Source of the DNA: Paucimonas lemoignei
Lineage (GTDB): Bacteria; Pseudomonadota; Gammaproteobacteria; Burkholderiales; Burkholderiaceae_D
Reading direction: 5' to 3'
DNA: 64,000 nucleotides
Assembly (NCBI RefSeq): GCF_004342585.1
Contig: NZ_SLZQ01000017.1
Span: 1-64,000 of the forward strand
Under the pieces are notes generated by a model, which saw only the letters and a list, made by a program, of their open reading frames with translations, did not search any database and was not told where the DNA came from. How positions within the stretch are numbered: position 1 is the first letter of the stretch; each line of letters opens with the position of its first letter. The position numbers and the translations under genes were made by a program. Positions 1 to 9,293 of the stretch are shown here, piece after piece.

Positions 1-176
1 CTCACCACACTCCCTCACTCACCCTCACCGCACCTTCCTTACCAGCGGTCCACCCCCCTCCCTGTACGATGGGCCAGGCCTCTCCCGCCTTTAATGCATA
101 TCAAAGTCTTATAGGGCGAAGGATACCGGCTGCATGGGACATAAGACTCATATTTGCTGTCTTATGCGCCTGATTG
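1..176. other. Left-edge non-coding segment with C-rich tract and GTCTTAT half-sites
   Basis: No supportable reading frame. The first 60 bases are C-rich with repeated CTCAC units. Further in, GTCTTAT occurs at 106-112 and 159-165, and its complement ATAAGAC at 141-147. These match the half-sites of the palindrome upstream of the GntR gene near 10.5 kb, so this could be the control region of a gene beyond the left edge. That function is an inference. Confidence 0.4.
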
Positions 177-959
177 TTATCTGACTGCTGCTGGAATTGA
201 GTCAAGTGGAAGAACTGGCTGTGTCGGAATAGCCTTTTGTTGCAAAAGGCAGTAAGCGAGAGATTTTTCTTCTTCGTCAGTTAAGGGTGATTCGCTACGG
301 ACATAGTGCAATCGGAAAGCACTTCGGGATGCTTCTGGTGTGCTTGGGTCGTATCCGAGCGCTTGTAGTGCGAGTTGCAGGTCGAAGTCTGTTGGTGCAG
401 GAGGAAAGGGACGGTCGCACCACAAGCCGAAGCCATACTGCGCCAGTCTCTGCCAGGGGAAAAAGATACTTGGGTCGTTTTTGCGTGTCGGGGCCACATC
501 AGCATGGCCGATGAAATTTGCAGCGGGTATCTTGTGGCGTGTGCGGAGGTCGTCCAGCAGCGCAAGCAGACTCGAAATCTGTGGTTCGGCAAAGGGTTCA
601 TTTCCATTATTGTCGAGCTCGATGCCGATCGAAGCCGAATTAATATCCGTTTGCCCTCCCCACCATGATTTGCCAGCGTGCCAGGCTCGGGCATTTTCTT
701 CCACGAGTTGAATGATCCTGCCATCGCGTGCGATCAAAAAATGAGAACTGACTGCGCGGACTGGCGTAGTCAACGTTTGCAATGCCCGCTCCGCAGTGTC
801 ATTGGTCGTATGATGAAGTATTACCAGGTTAGGCCGACGCTGATCAAAGTTCGGGGACTTTACCAAGCTCACCGGTATTGATGTATCGGGTTTGAAAGGC
901 GCGCAACCAATGACTGTCGCTGTCAATGTTCCCAGCAAAAGCAGACGTGAAAGTGTCAT
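177..959 (-). CDS. amiD: N-acetylmuramoyl-L-alanine amidase, AmiD-like lipoprotein
   Basis: A 260-residue probable outer-membrane lipoprotein that would cleave the MurNAc-L-Ala bond of peptidoglycan or muropeptides. The N-terminus is a short hydrophobic signal with lipobox VIGC (Cys19). The amidase_2 (PGRP/AmpD fold) domain spans about residues 40-175: HH at 49-50, a Glu near 114 in GIELDN, and GHADVAPTRKNDP at 151-163 supply the expected zinc and catalytic positions. Residues 190-230 resemble the peptidoglycan-binding domain of AmiD, and the length fits that family. The lipobox separates it from cytosolic AmpD. It is a single gene, with tRNA-Pro upstream and on the same strand. Confidence 0.85.
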   Translation of the reverse strand: MTLSRLLLLGTLTATVIGCAPFKPDTSIPVSLVKSPNFDQRRPNLVILHHTTNDTAERALQTLTTPVRAVSSHFLIARDGRIIQLVEENARAWHAGKSWWGGQTDINSASIGIELDNNGNEPFAEPQISSLLALLDDLRTRHKIPAANFIGHADVAPTRKNDPSIFFPWQRLAQYGFGLWCDRPFPPAPTDFDLQLALQALGYDPSTPEASRSAFRLHYVRSESPLTDEEEKSLAYCLLQQKAIPTQPVLPLDSIPAAVR

Positions 960-1160
960 GTTAAGGCTTTCATGAATGTCGCCAAATTGAGGGCCGCGTA
1001 TTAGCGGTTAAGACGAATTTTGCGCATCAAGCTATACCATCATTGCTCGTTATTATGTAGGTGAGCGCGTGCTTTGAGCTTTATGCGGCTTGTTTGCAAT
1101 ATATCCCATACGTCTTCAGATTAAGCTTGGCGTCTTAAATATTCGCTCGGAAAAAGAAAA

Positions 1161-1190
1161 AGCCGGTCAATGAAAACTCACTGACCGGCT
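1161..1190 (-). terminator. Intrinsic terminator of tRNA-Pro
   Basis: An inverted repeat (AGCCGGTCA pairing with TGACCGGCT, extended through a G-T pair) is followed on the minus strand by a T-rich run, the complement of AAAAAGAAAAA at 1151-1161. It lies just downstream of the tRNA 3' end. Confidence 0.85.
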
Positions 1191-1198
1191 TGAATCTC

Positions 1199-1275
<77 letters not shown>

Positions 1276-1419
1276 ACGAAGGCGAAATTATAACAGAGGT
1301 CTGCATAATGTTGCCATGTCATGATTGATCACTGGCAAAGACGAGGGATTTTATTCGTTGGCTGGATCGCTCTAATTTTGCGAATGATGCGAGGCCATTC
1401 ATTGGGTGCCAACTAATAT

Positions 1420-2124
1420 TTATTGGTCAGGTAAATCAAACAGCAGGATATCAGCAGTCTGCGCATTAGCGAATGCGAGTTCTGCTTCTTCGCATATTCT
1501 GACGCCGTCGCCAGCTTGTAAGCCTATGCCATTGATGACGACGCTGCCCCGTGCCACATGAATATATGCCTTGCGTGCCGAATCCAGCTGCCAGTTCAGG
1601 GTTCGTTCACTGTTCAGGAGTGCGCTGTACAAGCGCACGTCCTGCTGGATGCGCAATGAACCGTTGGCGCCGTCGGGAGATACGATCAACCGAAAATTAT
1701 CTTGTTTTTCCGCATCTGCGAAATGCGTTTGTTGATAGCTTGGCGCGATGCCAGCTCGATCCGGTATGATCCAAATTTGCAGAAAATGTACCGGCGATAT
1801 AGTCGATGCGTTGAATTCGCTATGGGCGATGCCGGTTCCCGCTTCCATGAGTTGTACGTCGCCGGGGCGGATCACGGAACCGGTGCCGAGCGTATCCTTG
1901 TGCTGAAGTTCGCCTTCAAGGACATAGGAAATAATTTCCATATCGCGATGCGAATGCGTAGGAAAGCCTGCGCCCGGCGCGACGGTATCGTCGTTGATAA
2001 CGCGTAGCGGTCCCCAACCCATATGGCCAGGGTCGTAATAATCGCTGAAAGAAAACGTATGGTAACTGTCCAGCCAATCGATTTGCGAATGGCCGCGCTG
2101 ATTTGCTTTTCTGAGCTGGAACAT
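1420..2124 (-). CDS. Pirin family protein (YhhW-like bicupin)
   Basis: A 234-residue cytosolic two-domain cupin of the pirin family; YhhW relatives have quercetin 2,3-dioxygenase activity in vitro, but the physiological role is uncertain. The N-terminal cupin carries the metal ligands His57 and His59 (FPTHSHRDME) and His101 and Glu103 (GIAHSEF), the same spacing as in YhhW. The C-terminal cupin (about 130-230) lacks an obvious metal site, which is usual. A GGAGAT ribosome-binding site precedes the ATG. It is monocistronic, and the substrate cannot be read from the sequence. Confidence 0.85.
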   Translation of the reverse strand: MFQLRKANQRGHSQIDWLDSYHTFSFSDYYDPGHMGWGPLRVINDDTVAPGAGFPTHSHRDMEIISYVLEGELQHKDTLGTGSVIRPGDVQLMEAGTGIAHSEFNASTISPVHFLQIWIIPDRAGIAPSYQQTHFADAEKQDNFRLIVSPDGANGSLRIQQDVRLYSALLNSERTLNWQLDSARKAYIHVARGSVVINGIGLQAGDGVRICEEAELAFANAQTADILLFDLPDQ

Positions 2125-2278
2125 GACGATCTCCTTACTGCGCGATAGGGATAGGCCGCTTGTTTCTACGTCTTCTTTATTCTAAGGCACTGAGCTCGGA
2201 GCATGAAGTAAAAGCAGCAGAGCATTTGTGCTGCATAATGAATCTCCAAGGACGTTTTTATTTATCAGGAATAATCCC

Positions 2279-3409
2279 ATGCCGATCAAGATCAGCCAGC
2301 AATTCGACGCCGGTGCTATTGAAGTCATCAAGGCAGATCGTGCCGATGTCATCGAGCTGAATCTGCGCAAAGATTCTCACGCCGATTTCATGCAATGGTT
2401 CCATTTCCGCCTTCAGGGCGCGGAAGGGCAGGACTGCGTCATGCACATTCGAAACGCCTCGGAAGCGACGTATCCGCAAGGGTGGGAACACTATCAGGCG
2501 GTCGCAAGTTATGACCTTGAGAAATGGTTTCGTGTGCCGACCAGCTACGATGGCAAGGAGCTGACGATCCGCCACAAGCCTGTTTCCGATAGCGTCTATT
2601 ACGCTTATTTCGAGCCGTATTCATGGGAACGCCATCTGCGCTTGCTGGGCTATATTGCCGCGTCGCCGAAGGCGAAGGTGCTTGATCTCGGCAGCACGAT
2701 CGATGGAAGGGATTTCAACCTCGCAGTCATCGGCAATCCGGCATCTGCCTGCAAGGTCTGGATCATTTCGCGCCAACATCCGGGTGAATCCATGGCGGAA
2801 TGGTTTGTGGAAGGTTTGGTGCAGGCATTGCTCGATCACGCCAATCCGTTTGCGCGGCGCTTGCTTCAGCAGGCGGTGTTTTACATCGTGCCGAACATGA
2901 ATCCCGACGGATCGGTGCGCGGCAACCTGCGCACCAATGCTGCCGGCGCCAATTTGAACCGGGAGTGGATGTCTCCCAGCATGGAAGCCAGTCCTGAAGT
3001 GTTTCTGGTAAAAGCCAAGATGCATGAGACCGGCTGCGACCTCTTCCTCGATATTCACGGCGATGAGGCTTTACCGTACGTCTTTGTCGCCGGTTGCGAG
3101 ATGCTCGAGGATTTCACGCCGCAGCAGGCTGCCGAGCAGCAGGCGTTTATCGAGGAATTCCAGCGTGCCAGCCCGGATTTTCAAACCAGGATAGGGTATG
3201 AGCCGGGCAAGTACCAGGCTGACATGCTGAAGCTGGCATCGAAGTACGTCGGCCATGCCTTCAAGTGCGTATCCCTGACGCTGGAAATGCCCTTCAAGGA
3301 CAATGCGGACTTGCCTGATCCGGAAGTAGGCTGGAACGGCGCGCGCAGCGCCTTGCTTGGACAAGCCATGCTGCAGCCGATTTGGCGGCACGTGAGCCGG
3401 CCGCGATAA
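2279..3409 (+). CDS. M14-family zinc carboxypeptidase, cytosolic CCP-like
   Basis: A 376-residue protein of the M14 metallocarboxypeptidase family, cytosolic-carboxypeptidase subgroup (the group that includes tubulin deglutamylases in eukaryotes and proteins in Burkholderia). A beta-rich N-terminal domain (1-120) precedes the catalytic domain. Zinc ligands are His167 and Glu170 (RQHPGES) and His260 (DIHGDE); substrate-binding motifs are NMNPDG (206-211) and NLNREW; the likely catalytic Glu is Glu336 in LTLEMPF. There is no signal peptide. The ATG at 2279 follows AGGA by 8 bases; a GTG 51 bases upstream is less likely. The substrate is unknown. Confidence 0.85.
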   Translation: MPIKISQQFDAGAIEVIKADRADVIELNLRKDSHADFMQWFHFRLQGAEGQDCVMHIRNASEATYPQGWEHYQAVASYDLEKWFRVPTSYDGKELTIRHKPVSDSVYYAYFEPYSWERHLRLLGYIAASPKAKVLDLGSTIDGRDFNLAVIGNPASACKVWIISRQHPGESMAEWFVEGLVQALLDHANPFARRLLQQAVFYIVPNMNPDGSVRGNLRTNAAGANLNREWMSPSMEASPEVFLVKAKMHETGCDLFLDIHGDEALPYVFVAGCEMLEDFTPQQAAEQQAFIEEFQRASPDFQTRIGYEPGKYQADMLKLASKYVGHAFKCVSLTLEMPFKDNADLPDPEVGWNGARSALLGQAMLQPIWRHVSRPR

Positions 3410-3447
3410 GTTTACAGGTGGACAGGCGGGTGGTAGGCCGGCCCGAA

Positions 3448-4671
3448 TCAATGCAGGTGGGACGGGGCCTGCGATGCTTCTTCAGGCATTTCTGCGTGCA
3501 CCAGTTCGCCTTCCAGATCGCAGTAAAGTGGAGCGCCGCAATCGTCGCAGAATTCCATCGGAAAGAGTTCCTCATGCCGCTTGATATGCACCACGCCGGC
3601 TTCACGCAACAAACCGATGATCTGCTGGATGGGCATGCGCGGCGTGTCGGTATCCGTCGAATCGGCTACGACTTCCGATGCATCTTCTTCGCCGTATAGC
3701 GGCCAGACCAGTCCATATATCACGTCAGTATTGGGACGCAGCACAAAGCTGATACGGTATTCATCAATTCGGCCTTCTCCTTGCGGATCGATAAATCCGC
3801 CGACCACCGCGCTGAGTTCCTCAGGTCCGATATTCAGGGTATGGGTCAGATAATGCACCGCGGCCTTCACCGAGGCCGGGCGGATTTCCTTATCAGCAGT
3901 GCGGCAGGAGATGAAATAGGCGTCCGGCAGCAGCAGTTCGATGCCGCAACCCGGCAACAGGCGTTCTACGCTCGGCTTGCCCTGCGCCTGCCATTGTTCC
4001 AGGGCGGCGGAACGTTCGGCGGGATTAGCTGCCTCCTGCCAGCGAAACAATGGAGCCCCGAGGGGAGCGACGACCACGGCCAGCAGGTAGCGCGTATCGG
4101 CAAGGAAGGGTGCGGTTTCCGGCAAGGTGGCCGGGGAGCGCAGCGGTGTCCTGGCCAGTGCAGCCTGCGCCATGCGGTGCGTCAGCGCAAAGGTGTCGGC
4201 ATGCGTCTTGGGTAATTGGTCGATCGAATACAGCAGCGGCGCCATCGCCAGTTGCGTATCGGCTGCCAGCACGTGGGCCTGCAATTGCGCGGACAAGGTC
4301 AATTGGAGATCGGCGGAGAACGGTCCGGAGGCAATCGCGAAGCGGGTCCACGCAAGAATCGGGCCGGCAATCAGCAAGGCCTGGTACTGCTTGCCGTCGT
4401 GTTCGACGATGCAGGACTCGCTGACGGCTTCGACGCTGTCCATCAATGCTTCATACGCTTCCGACTTGCTCTTGAAAAGCTGGTCGAGCGCGGCATCGAT
4501 ATCGGCTTGGTGACCCAGGCGCAAAGCCTTGTGCAGCAGCGTATCCAATTCACGCTCCCAGGAGCGTTCCTCGACCCGACTGGATGCCTGAATAATTGCC
4601 TTCGACAGCGCGATCATGCGTTGGCTATCGGCGGAAAGTCTGGCTGATGATCCTTTGAACGAGCGGCGCAT
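3448..4671 (-). CDS. DUF2863 family protein
   Basis: A conserved betaproteobacterial protein of unknown function, about 407 residues from the ATG at 4671 (a GTG at 4725 is an alternative; neither has a clear ribosome-binding site). The first 100 residues are helical and charged, the middle is alpha/beta. The last 40 residues hold FCDDCGAPLYC followed by an acidic stretch ending in PSHLH, which could be a small metal-binding knuckle. It is convergent with the carboxypeptidase gene. Assignment to DUF2863 is from recognition of the sequence; no activity can be inferred. Confidence 0.7.
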   Translation of the reverse strand: MRRSFKGSSARLSADSQRMIALSKAIIQASSRVEERSWERELDTLLHKALRLGHQADIDAALDQLFKSKSEAYEALMDSVEAVSESCIVEHDGKQYQALLIAGPILAWTRFAIASGPFSADLQLTLSAQLQAHVLAADTQLAMAPLLYSIDQLPKTHADTFALTHRMAQAALARTPLRSPATLPETAPFLADTRYLLAVVVAPLGAPLFRWQEAANPAERSAALEQWQAQGKPSVERLLPGCGIELLLPDAYFISCRTADKEIRPASVKAAVHYLTHTLNIGPEELSAVVGGFIDPQGEGRIDEYRISFVLRPNTDVIYGLVWPLYGEEDASEVVADSTDTDTPRMPIQQIIGLLREAGVVHIKRHEELFPMEFCDDCGAPLYCDLEGELVHAEMPEEASQAPSHLH

Positions 4672-4781
4672 GGCAGATAGTTTGGCAAGAAAAAGCGGTG
4701 GAGTGGCAAAGCTACAGGACGCCACAATAATGGCGACATTGTATCGATATTCGCAAGAAGTTGTGGCTTACGGGTAAAAGA

Positions 4782-4837
4782 AAACGGGACCGGCGATGCC
4801 GGCCCCGTTTATTTGTGCCGGCATCACGAATGCCGGC
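4782..4837 (-). terminator. Terminator downstream of acnA, with a second hairpin
   Basis: The inverted repeat at 4782-4810 (AAACGGGaCCGGC/GCCGGcCCCGTTT) is followed on the minus strand by TTTTCTTTT, a classic intrinsic terminator for acnA. A second hairpin, GCCGGCAT/ATGCCGGC, lies at 4817-4837 between it and the acnA stop. Confidence 0.85.
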
Positions 4838-4852
4838 TTTGCACAGGTTAGC

Positions 4853-7564
4853 TTAGGCTGCGAGCAGCTGACGCAGAACGAACGGCAGGATGCCGCCGTG
4901 CTTGTAGTAGTCCACTTCGATCGGGGTGTCGATACGCAGCAGGACCTTGACTTCCTGCTTTTGGCCATCGGCACGGTTGATCACGAGGGTAACTTGCTGC
5001 TGCGGCTTGATGTCGTCTTCGATGCCCTTGAGGTCGAAGGTTTCGTTGCCGGTGATGCCGAGCGATTGCACGCTGTCGTCACCCAGGAACTGCAGCGGCA
5101 GCACGCCCATGCCGACCAGGTTGGAGCGGTGGATACGCTCGAAGGAACGGGCTACGACAGCCTTCACGCCCAGCAGCTGGGTGCCTTTGGCGGCCCAGTC
5201 GCGCGAGGAACCGGTACCGTACTCTTCGCCGCCGAAGATCATGGTCGGCACGCCGTCGTTGATGTACTGCATGGCGGCGTCATAGATCGACATTTCCTGG
5301 CCGGTCGGCTGGTGAATGGTGATGCCGCCTTCGACGCGCGAACCGTCCGGCTTGGCTGGGATCATCAGGTTCTTGATGCGCACATTGGCAAAGGTGCCGC
5401 GCATCATGACTTCATGGTTGCCGCGGCGCGAGCCATAGCTGTTGAAGTCGGCCTTCTGCACGCCGTTCTCCAGCAGCCACTTGCCTGCAGGGGAAGTTTC
5501 CTTGATCGAGCCGGCCGGGGAGATGTGGTCGGTGGTAATCGAGTCGCCGAATACGCCCAGCGCACGTGCGCCGGTGATGCCGGTGGCTGCCGCCTTCGGT
5601 TCCATGTCGAAGTCTTCGAAGAATGGCGGCTCGGCGATGTAGGTCGATTTCGGCCAGTCGTAGACTTCACCCTTGGCGACGCCCTTGATGTCTTCCCACA
5701 GCTTGCCCGGCTTGCTCTTGACCTGCTCGTAGTTTTCCTTGAAGGTCTTGGCGTTCATCGCGTACTTCATGAGCTTTTCGATTTCTCGTGAGGTCGGCCA
5801 GATGTCGCCCAGGAAGATATCTTTGCCGCCCTTGCCCTTGCCGACCGGTTCGGTCATCAGGTCACGGGTGACGTTGCCGGCGATGGCGTATGCGACGACC
5901 AGCGGCGGCGAAGCCAGGAAGTTCGAGCGGATGTTCGGGTGGATACGCGCTTCGAAGTTACGGTTGCCAGAGAGGACCGCCGCGGCCACGATGTCGTTCT
6001 TGACGATCGCTTCGTTCAGCGGCGCGGTCAGGTCGCCGGCGTTACCGATACAGGTGGTGCAGCCGTAAGCGGTGACACCGAAGCCCAGCTTTTCCAGGTA
6101 TGGCAGGAGGCCGGCAGCTTCCAGATACTTGGTAACCACGCGCGACCCTGGCGCCAGGGAGGTCTTGATGTGCGGCGCAACCTTCAAGCCGGCTTCGACA
6201 GCCTTCTTGGCCAGGAGGCCGGCAGCCAGCAGTACGCTCGGGTTGGAAGTGTTGGTGCAGGAAGTGATGGCGGCGATCAGCACGTCGCCGCTCTTGACCT
6301 TGACGCCGTCCGAGGTTTCGTATTGAGCTTCGAGGTCTTCCGCCTTCTTGTTGAAACCGTTCTCAGAAACAGGCTTGGAGAACAGTTCGGTGAACGTCGA
6401 CTTGACGTTGCCGATTTCGATACGGTCTTGCGGACGCTTCGGACCGGCCAGGGAAGGAGCAACGGTGCCCAGATCGAGGGTAACGACGTTGGTGTAATCG
6501 ATCTCGCCGACTTTCGGGATGCCGAACATCTTCTGGGCCTTGAAGTAACCCTCGAAAGCGTCGATTTCTGCCTTGCTGCGGCCGGTGCCCTTGAAGTATT
6601 CGACGGTGGCGTCGTCGACCGGGAAGAAGCCCATGGTGGCGCCATATTCCGGTGCCATGTTGGCGATGGTGGCGCGGTCGGTCAGCGACAACGATTCGGT
6701 GCCTTCGCCGAAGAATTCGACGAACTTGCCGACGACCTTTTCCTTGCGCAGCATTTCGGTAATGGTCAGCACCAGGTCGGTCGCGGTAACACCTTCGCGC
6801 AGCGCGCCGGTCAGGTTCACGCCGATCACGTCCGGGGTCAGGAAGTAAACCGGCTGGCCCAACATGCCGGCTTCAGCTTCGATTCCGCCGACGCCCCAGC
6901 CGACCACGCCGATACCGTTGATCATGGTGGTGTGGGAATCGGTACCGACCAGGGTATCCGGGTAGTAGATCTTGCCATCCTTGTGTACGCCGCGTGCCAA
7001 GTATTCGAGGTTCACTTGGTGAACGATACCGAAACCAGGAGGCACGACGCCAAAGGTGTCGAACGCCTGCATGCCCCACTTCATGAACTGGTAGCGCTCG
7101 TTGTTGCGCTGGAATTCCAGCTTCATGTTCAGGTCCAGAGCCTTCTTCTCGCGGAAGTGGTCGATCTGCACGGAGTGGTCGACAACCAGATCCACCGGGA
7201 CAAGCGGCTCGATGTTTTTCGGATTCTTGCCATTCTTGGAGGCGACGCCGCGCATGGCAGCCAGGTCGGCCAGCAGAGGCACGCCAGTGAAGTCTTGCAG
7301 CACAACGCGCGCGACGACGAATGGGATTTCGTCGGTGCGGGCAGCTTTCGGAGCCCAGTTCGCGAGCTGTTTCACATGTTCTTCGGTCACTTTTTTACCG
7401 TCGCAATTGCGCAGCACCGATTCCAGCACGATACGGATCGATACCGGCAGACGCGCGATATCCACGCCGAGCTTTTTGCCCAGCGCGGGAAGCGAATAGA
7501 ACTGACCTTTCTTGGAACCCGAGATCGGGAATTCCTTGAGCGTGTTCAGTGTGTTGCGGGACAT
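4853..7564 (-). CDS. acnA: Aconitate hydratase A
   Basis: A 903-residue cytosolic 4Fe-4S enzyme that interconverts citrate and isocitrate in the TCA cycle. Cluster ligands are Cys436 (SCTNTSNP) and Cys502/Cys505 (YGCTTCIGN), the positions expected for the AcnA/IRP1 branch. The swivel domain with SRDWAAKG lies near residue 780. Length is normal for AcnA and distinct from the domain-shuffled AcnB. GGAGAGG sits upstream of the ATG. It belongs to a minus-strand group with the MliC-like protein, a CitE-like lyase and mdh, opposite the sdh-gltA-suc run, so most citrate-to-malate steps are encoded within 18 kb. Confidence 0.97.
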   Translation of the reverse strand: MSRNTLNTLKEFPISGSKKGQFYSLPALGKKLGVDIARLPVSIRIVLESVLRNCDGKKVTEEHVKQLANWAPKAARTDEIPFVVARVVLQDFTGVPLLADLAAMRGVASKNGKNPKNIEPLVPVDLVVDHSVQIDHFREKKALDLNMKLEFQRNNERYQFMKWGMQAFDTFGVVPPGFGIVHQVNLEYLARGVHKDGKIYYPDTLVGTDSHTTMINGIGVVGWGVGGIEAEAGMLGQPVYFLTPDVIGVNLTGALREGVTATDLVLTITEMLRKEKVVGKFVEFFGEGTESLSLTDRATIANMAPEYGATMGFFPVDDATVEYFKGTGRSKAEIDAFEGYFKAQKMFGIPKVGEIDYTNVVTLDLGTVAPSLAGPKRPQDRIEIGNVKSTFTELFSKPVSENGFNKKAEDLEAQYETSDGVKVKSGDVLIAAITSCTNTSNPSVLLAAGLLAKKAVEAGLKVAPHIKTSLAPGSRVVTKYLEAAGLLPYLEKLGFGVTAYGCTTCIGNAGDLTAPLNEAIVKNDIVAAAVLSGNRNFEARIHPNIRSNFLASPPLVVAYAIAGNVTRDLMTEPVGKGKGGKDIFLGDIWPTSREIEKLMKYAMNAKTFKENYEQVKSKPGKLWEDIKGVAKGEVYDWPKSTYIAEPPFFEDFDMEPKAAATGITGARALGVFGDSITTDHISPAGSIKETSPAGKWLLENGVQKADFNSYGSRRGNHEVMMRGTFANVRIKNLMIPAKPDGSRVEGGITIHQPTGQEMSIYDAAMQYINDGVPTMIFGGEEYGTGSSRDWAAKGTQLLGVKAVVARSFERIHRSNLVGMGVLPLQFLGDDSVQSLGITGNETFDLKGIEDDIKPQQQVTLVINRADGQKQEVKVLLRIDTPIEVDYYKHGGILPFVLRQLLAA

Positions 7565-7622
7565 GGCCTCTCCTTAGATATGACAAGACAACTGCTAACG
7601 GGTTTTTGCTTCGCACTTGCTT

Positions 7623-7652
7623 GCGGCCGGGATGCTTTCACATCCCGGCCGC
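7623..7652 (-). terminator. Strong hairpin between the MliC-like gene and acnA
   Basis: A perfect 12-bp stem, GCGGCCGGGATG/CATCCCGGCCGC, around a 6-base loop. On the minus strand no T-run follows; on the plus strand an AT-rich stretch with a run of T begins about 15 bases later. It may end transcripts of the upstream minus-strand gene or shield the acnA leader. Confidence 0.55.
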
Positions 7653-7713
7653 GAATTACAGCATTATATTTTTTTATCAACAACTTGAGCGAGGTATCAA
7701 CGCTTTATGCATC

Positions 7714-8169
7714 TCATCCCTGGCTCATTTGTTCCGCCGATTTGCATTCATTGGCCAGTTGGCGTCCATGTTTCGAGTCGAGCAGCATCGCCTTGGCCGG
7801 GATGCCGATGAATACCAGACCGCGCTTCGGATGCTCGAGACGCTCGGCACCGCTTTCAGTCTGAATACGCTTCATGCGGGTAATCTTGTTACCCCAGCGC
7901 AGCGCGACGTTTTCCGGATCGGTCGGATTACGAAATACCGTAATCTTGGCACCGCCGGCGCAGTCATATTCGGTCACTGTCGAGCCGGTCACATCCGCAT
8001 CGGCTTCATCAGCGTCTTCGGTTTTCTTTGTAGCTTTCTTCTTGGTCTCAGCTTTCTTTGCCGAGCTCTTTGCTGCCTTTTTCGGGGCAGTCGAGCCGGT
8101 TTCCGCCATGACCGGCGATGCCGCCAGCGCAATCGTTGCCGCCATCACGACGGATAAAAATTTCAACAT
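7714..8169 (-). CDS. Secreted protein with MliC-like (C-type lysozyme inhibitor) domain
   Basis: A 151-residue exported protein. Residues 1-22 form a signal peptide ending VMA|ETG with no lipobox. Residues 29-52 are a Lys/Ala/Thr-rich linker and 53-62 are acidic. Residues 66-147 (YDCAGG... to NECKS) have the layout of the MliC/PliC fold: an N-terminal YxC, a conserved Ala-Leu strand (NVALRW) and a closing Cys that could form a disulfide. MliC proteins inhibit host C-type lysozymes in the periplasm. The match is by pattern only and the MliC active-loop residues are not obvious, so the role is tentative. GAGACAAAG precedes the ATG. Confidence 0.6.
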   Translation of the reverse strand: MLKFLSVVMAATIALAASPVMAETGSTAPKKAAKSSAKKAETKKKATKKTEDADEADADVTGSTVTEYDCAGGAKITVFRNPTDPENVALRWGNKITRMKRIQTESGAERLEHPKRGLVFIGIPAKAMLLDSKHGRQLANECKSAEQMSQG

Positions 8170-8232
8170 AACTTTGTCTCCTGAGGAGTGCGTTTAATGG
8201 TCCCTGATGCGAAAGGTTATGCCCGAATATTG

Positions 8233-9204
8233 TTATAGCAGGGCGGCCGCCGCATCGGGCAACGGCATGCCGCCTAATTTCGCGCGCTGCAGAATGGTCC
8301 AGTAGTAACGGTAGCTGGCTCGGTCGTGCAGCTTGCCGTGGTGCTGAATCGGACCCCATTGCACAGCCTGTGCTTCGGTCAGGATCTGCGCCGCTTCATT
8401 GACCTCGGAACTGCGTGGCGTCATGGCCTTGATGATCGGTTTGATCTGATCCGGATGGATGCTCCACATGCGGGTATAGCCGCATTCGGCCGCAGCGCGT
8501 GTCGCATCGCTGGCAACGACGGAAGTATCCTTGATTTCGGTGGTGACGCTATGCGACGGGACTTTGCCATGCGCATGGCAGGCGGCGGCGATTTCCAGCT
8601 TGGCGCGCAAGACCAGAGGATGGGTGAACTGGCCGGGACTGCGCATGGCGTTGCCCGGGATGGCGCCGTAATGGGCCGACACGAAATCCATGATGCCGAA
8701 AGAGAGGGATTCGACCTGGGGTAGGGCGGCAATGGCATGCACGTCGGCCAGCGCGCCATGCGTCTCGATCAGCACGTGCACCGGCAGCTTGGCGCGGCCA
8801 TGAGCCTTGGCGATCTTGTCGATGACTGTGAGGGCGCGCTTGACGTCCTTGAGATTCTCCGCCTTCGGCAGCATCAGGTAGGCAAGACGCGATGCTGCAG
8901 CTTCGCAGATCAGCGTGACGTCCTGTTCGAAAAACTCGCTGCCGATATCGTGCACGCGTGCGCCGATGCGGCCAAATCGATTCTCGTCCGATGCGATCAG
9001 TGCACCGACAAGTTGTGCATGGGCTTTCTCGTTGCCGGCTGCGGCGCCGTCTTCGCAGTCGAAGGTAATGTCGAACAGCGGTCCAATTTCTTGTTGCAGG
9101 GCAAGCGATTTGCGCATCAGCTTTTCGGAGCCGGCGTAATGATCACAGACCGGTAGGGTGACCGGCTGGGTCTTGTCCTGGAATAAGACTTCGGAAGGAT
9201 GCAT
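8233..9204 (-). CDS. HpcH/HpaI aldolase / citrate lyase beta-like (CoA-ester lyase)
   Basis: A 323-residue TIM-barrel protein of the CitE/malyl-CoA lyase type. Metal and acid-base motifs are visible: FDCEDGAA near residue 50, LIETHGAL near 150 and SFGIMDFVSAHYG near 170. No CitD or CitF partner is nearby, so a complete citrate lyase is unlikely; stand-alone relatives cleave or hydrolyse malyl-CoA, citramalyl-CoA or similar esters. It sits between acnA and mdh on the same strand, which points to C4/C5 acid metabolism. The exact substrate cannot be decided here. Confidence 0.75.
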   Translation of the reverse strand: MHPSEVLFQDKTQPVTLPVCDHYAGSEKLMRKSLALQQEIGPLFDITFDCEDGAAAGNEKAHAQLVGALIASDENRFGRIGARVHDIGSEFFEQDVTLICEAAASRLAYLMLPKAENLKDVKRALTVIDKIAKAHGRAKLPVHVLIETHGALADVHAIAALPQVESLSFGIMDFVSAHYGAIPGNAMRSPGQFTHPLVLRAKLEIAAACHAHGKVPSHSVTTEIKDTSVVASDATRAAAECGYTRMWSIHPDQIKPIIKAMTPRSSEVNEAAQILTEAQAVQWGPIQHHGKLHDRASYRYYWTILQRAKLGGMPLPDAAAALL

Positions 9205-9246
9205 GTGCAGCTTTGCTAGTAAATTATTTTCATGTCCCTAATGTGT

Positions 9247-9280
9247 AAGCGGGAGGCACATTGCTGTGTGCCTCCCGCTT
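9247..9280 (-). terminator. Long hairpin downstream of mdh
   Basis: A perfect 14-bp stem, AAGCGGGAGGCACA/TGTGCCTCCCGCTT, with a 6-base loop lies between the mdh stop and the downstream lyase gene. No T-run follows, so it may stabilise the mdh 3' end or act as a weak terminator. Confidence 0.65.
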
Positions 9281-9293
9281 GTTCATCGCTGAA

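Noticed and set aside
1-60. CTCAC-rich tract as a repeat array or CRISPR
   Set aside because: Units are irregular and short, with no spacer structure; it is only low-complexity sequence.
5939-7864. 641-residue open frame on the plus strand across acnA
   Set aside because: Antisense shadow of acnA, low-complexity and His/Arg/Val-rich, with no domain resemblance. The acnA frame carries all conserved motifs.
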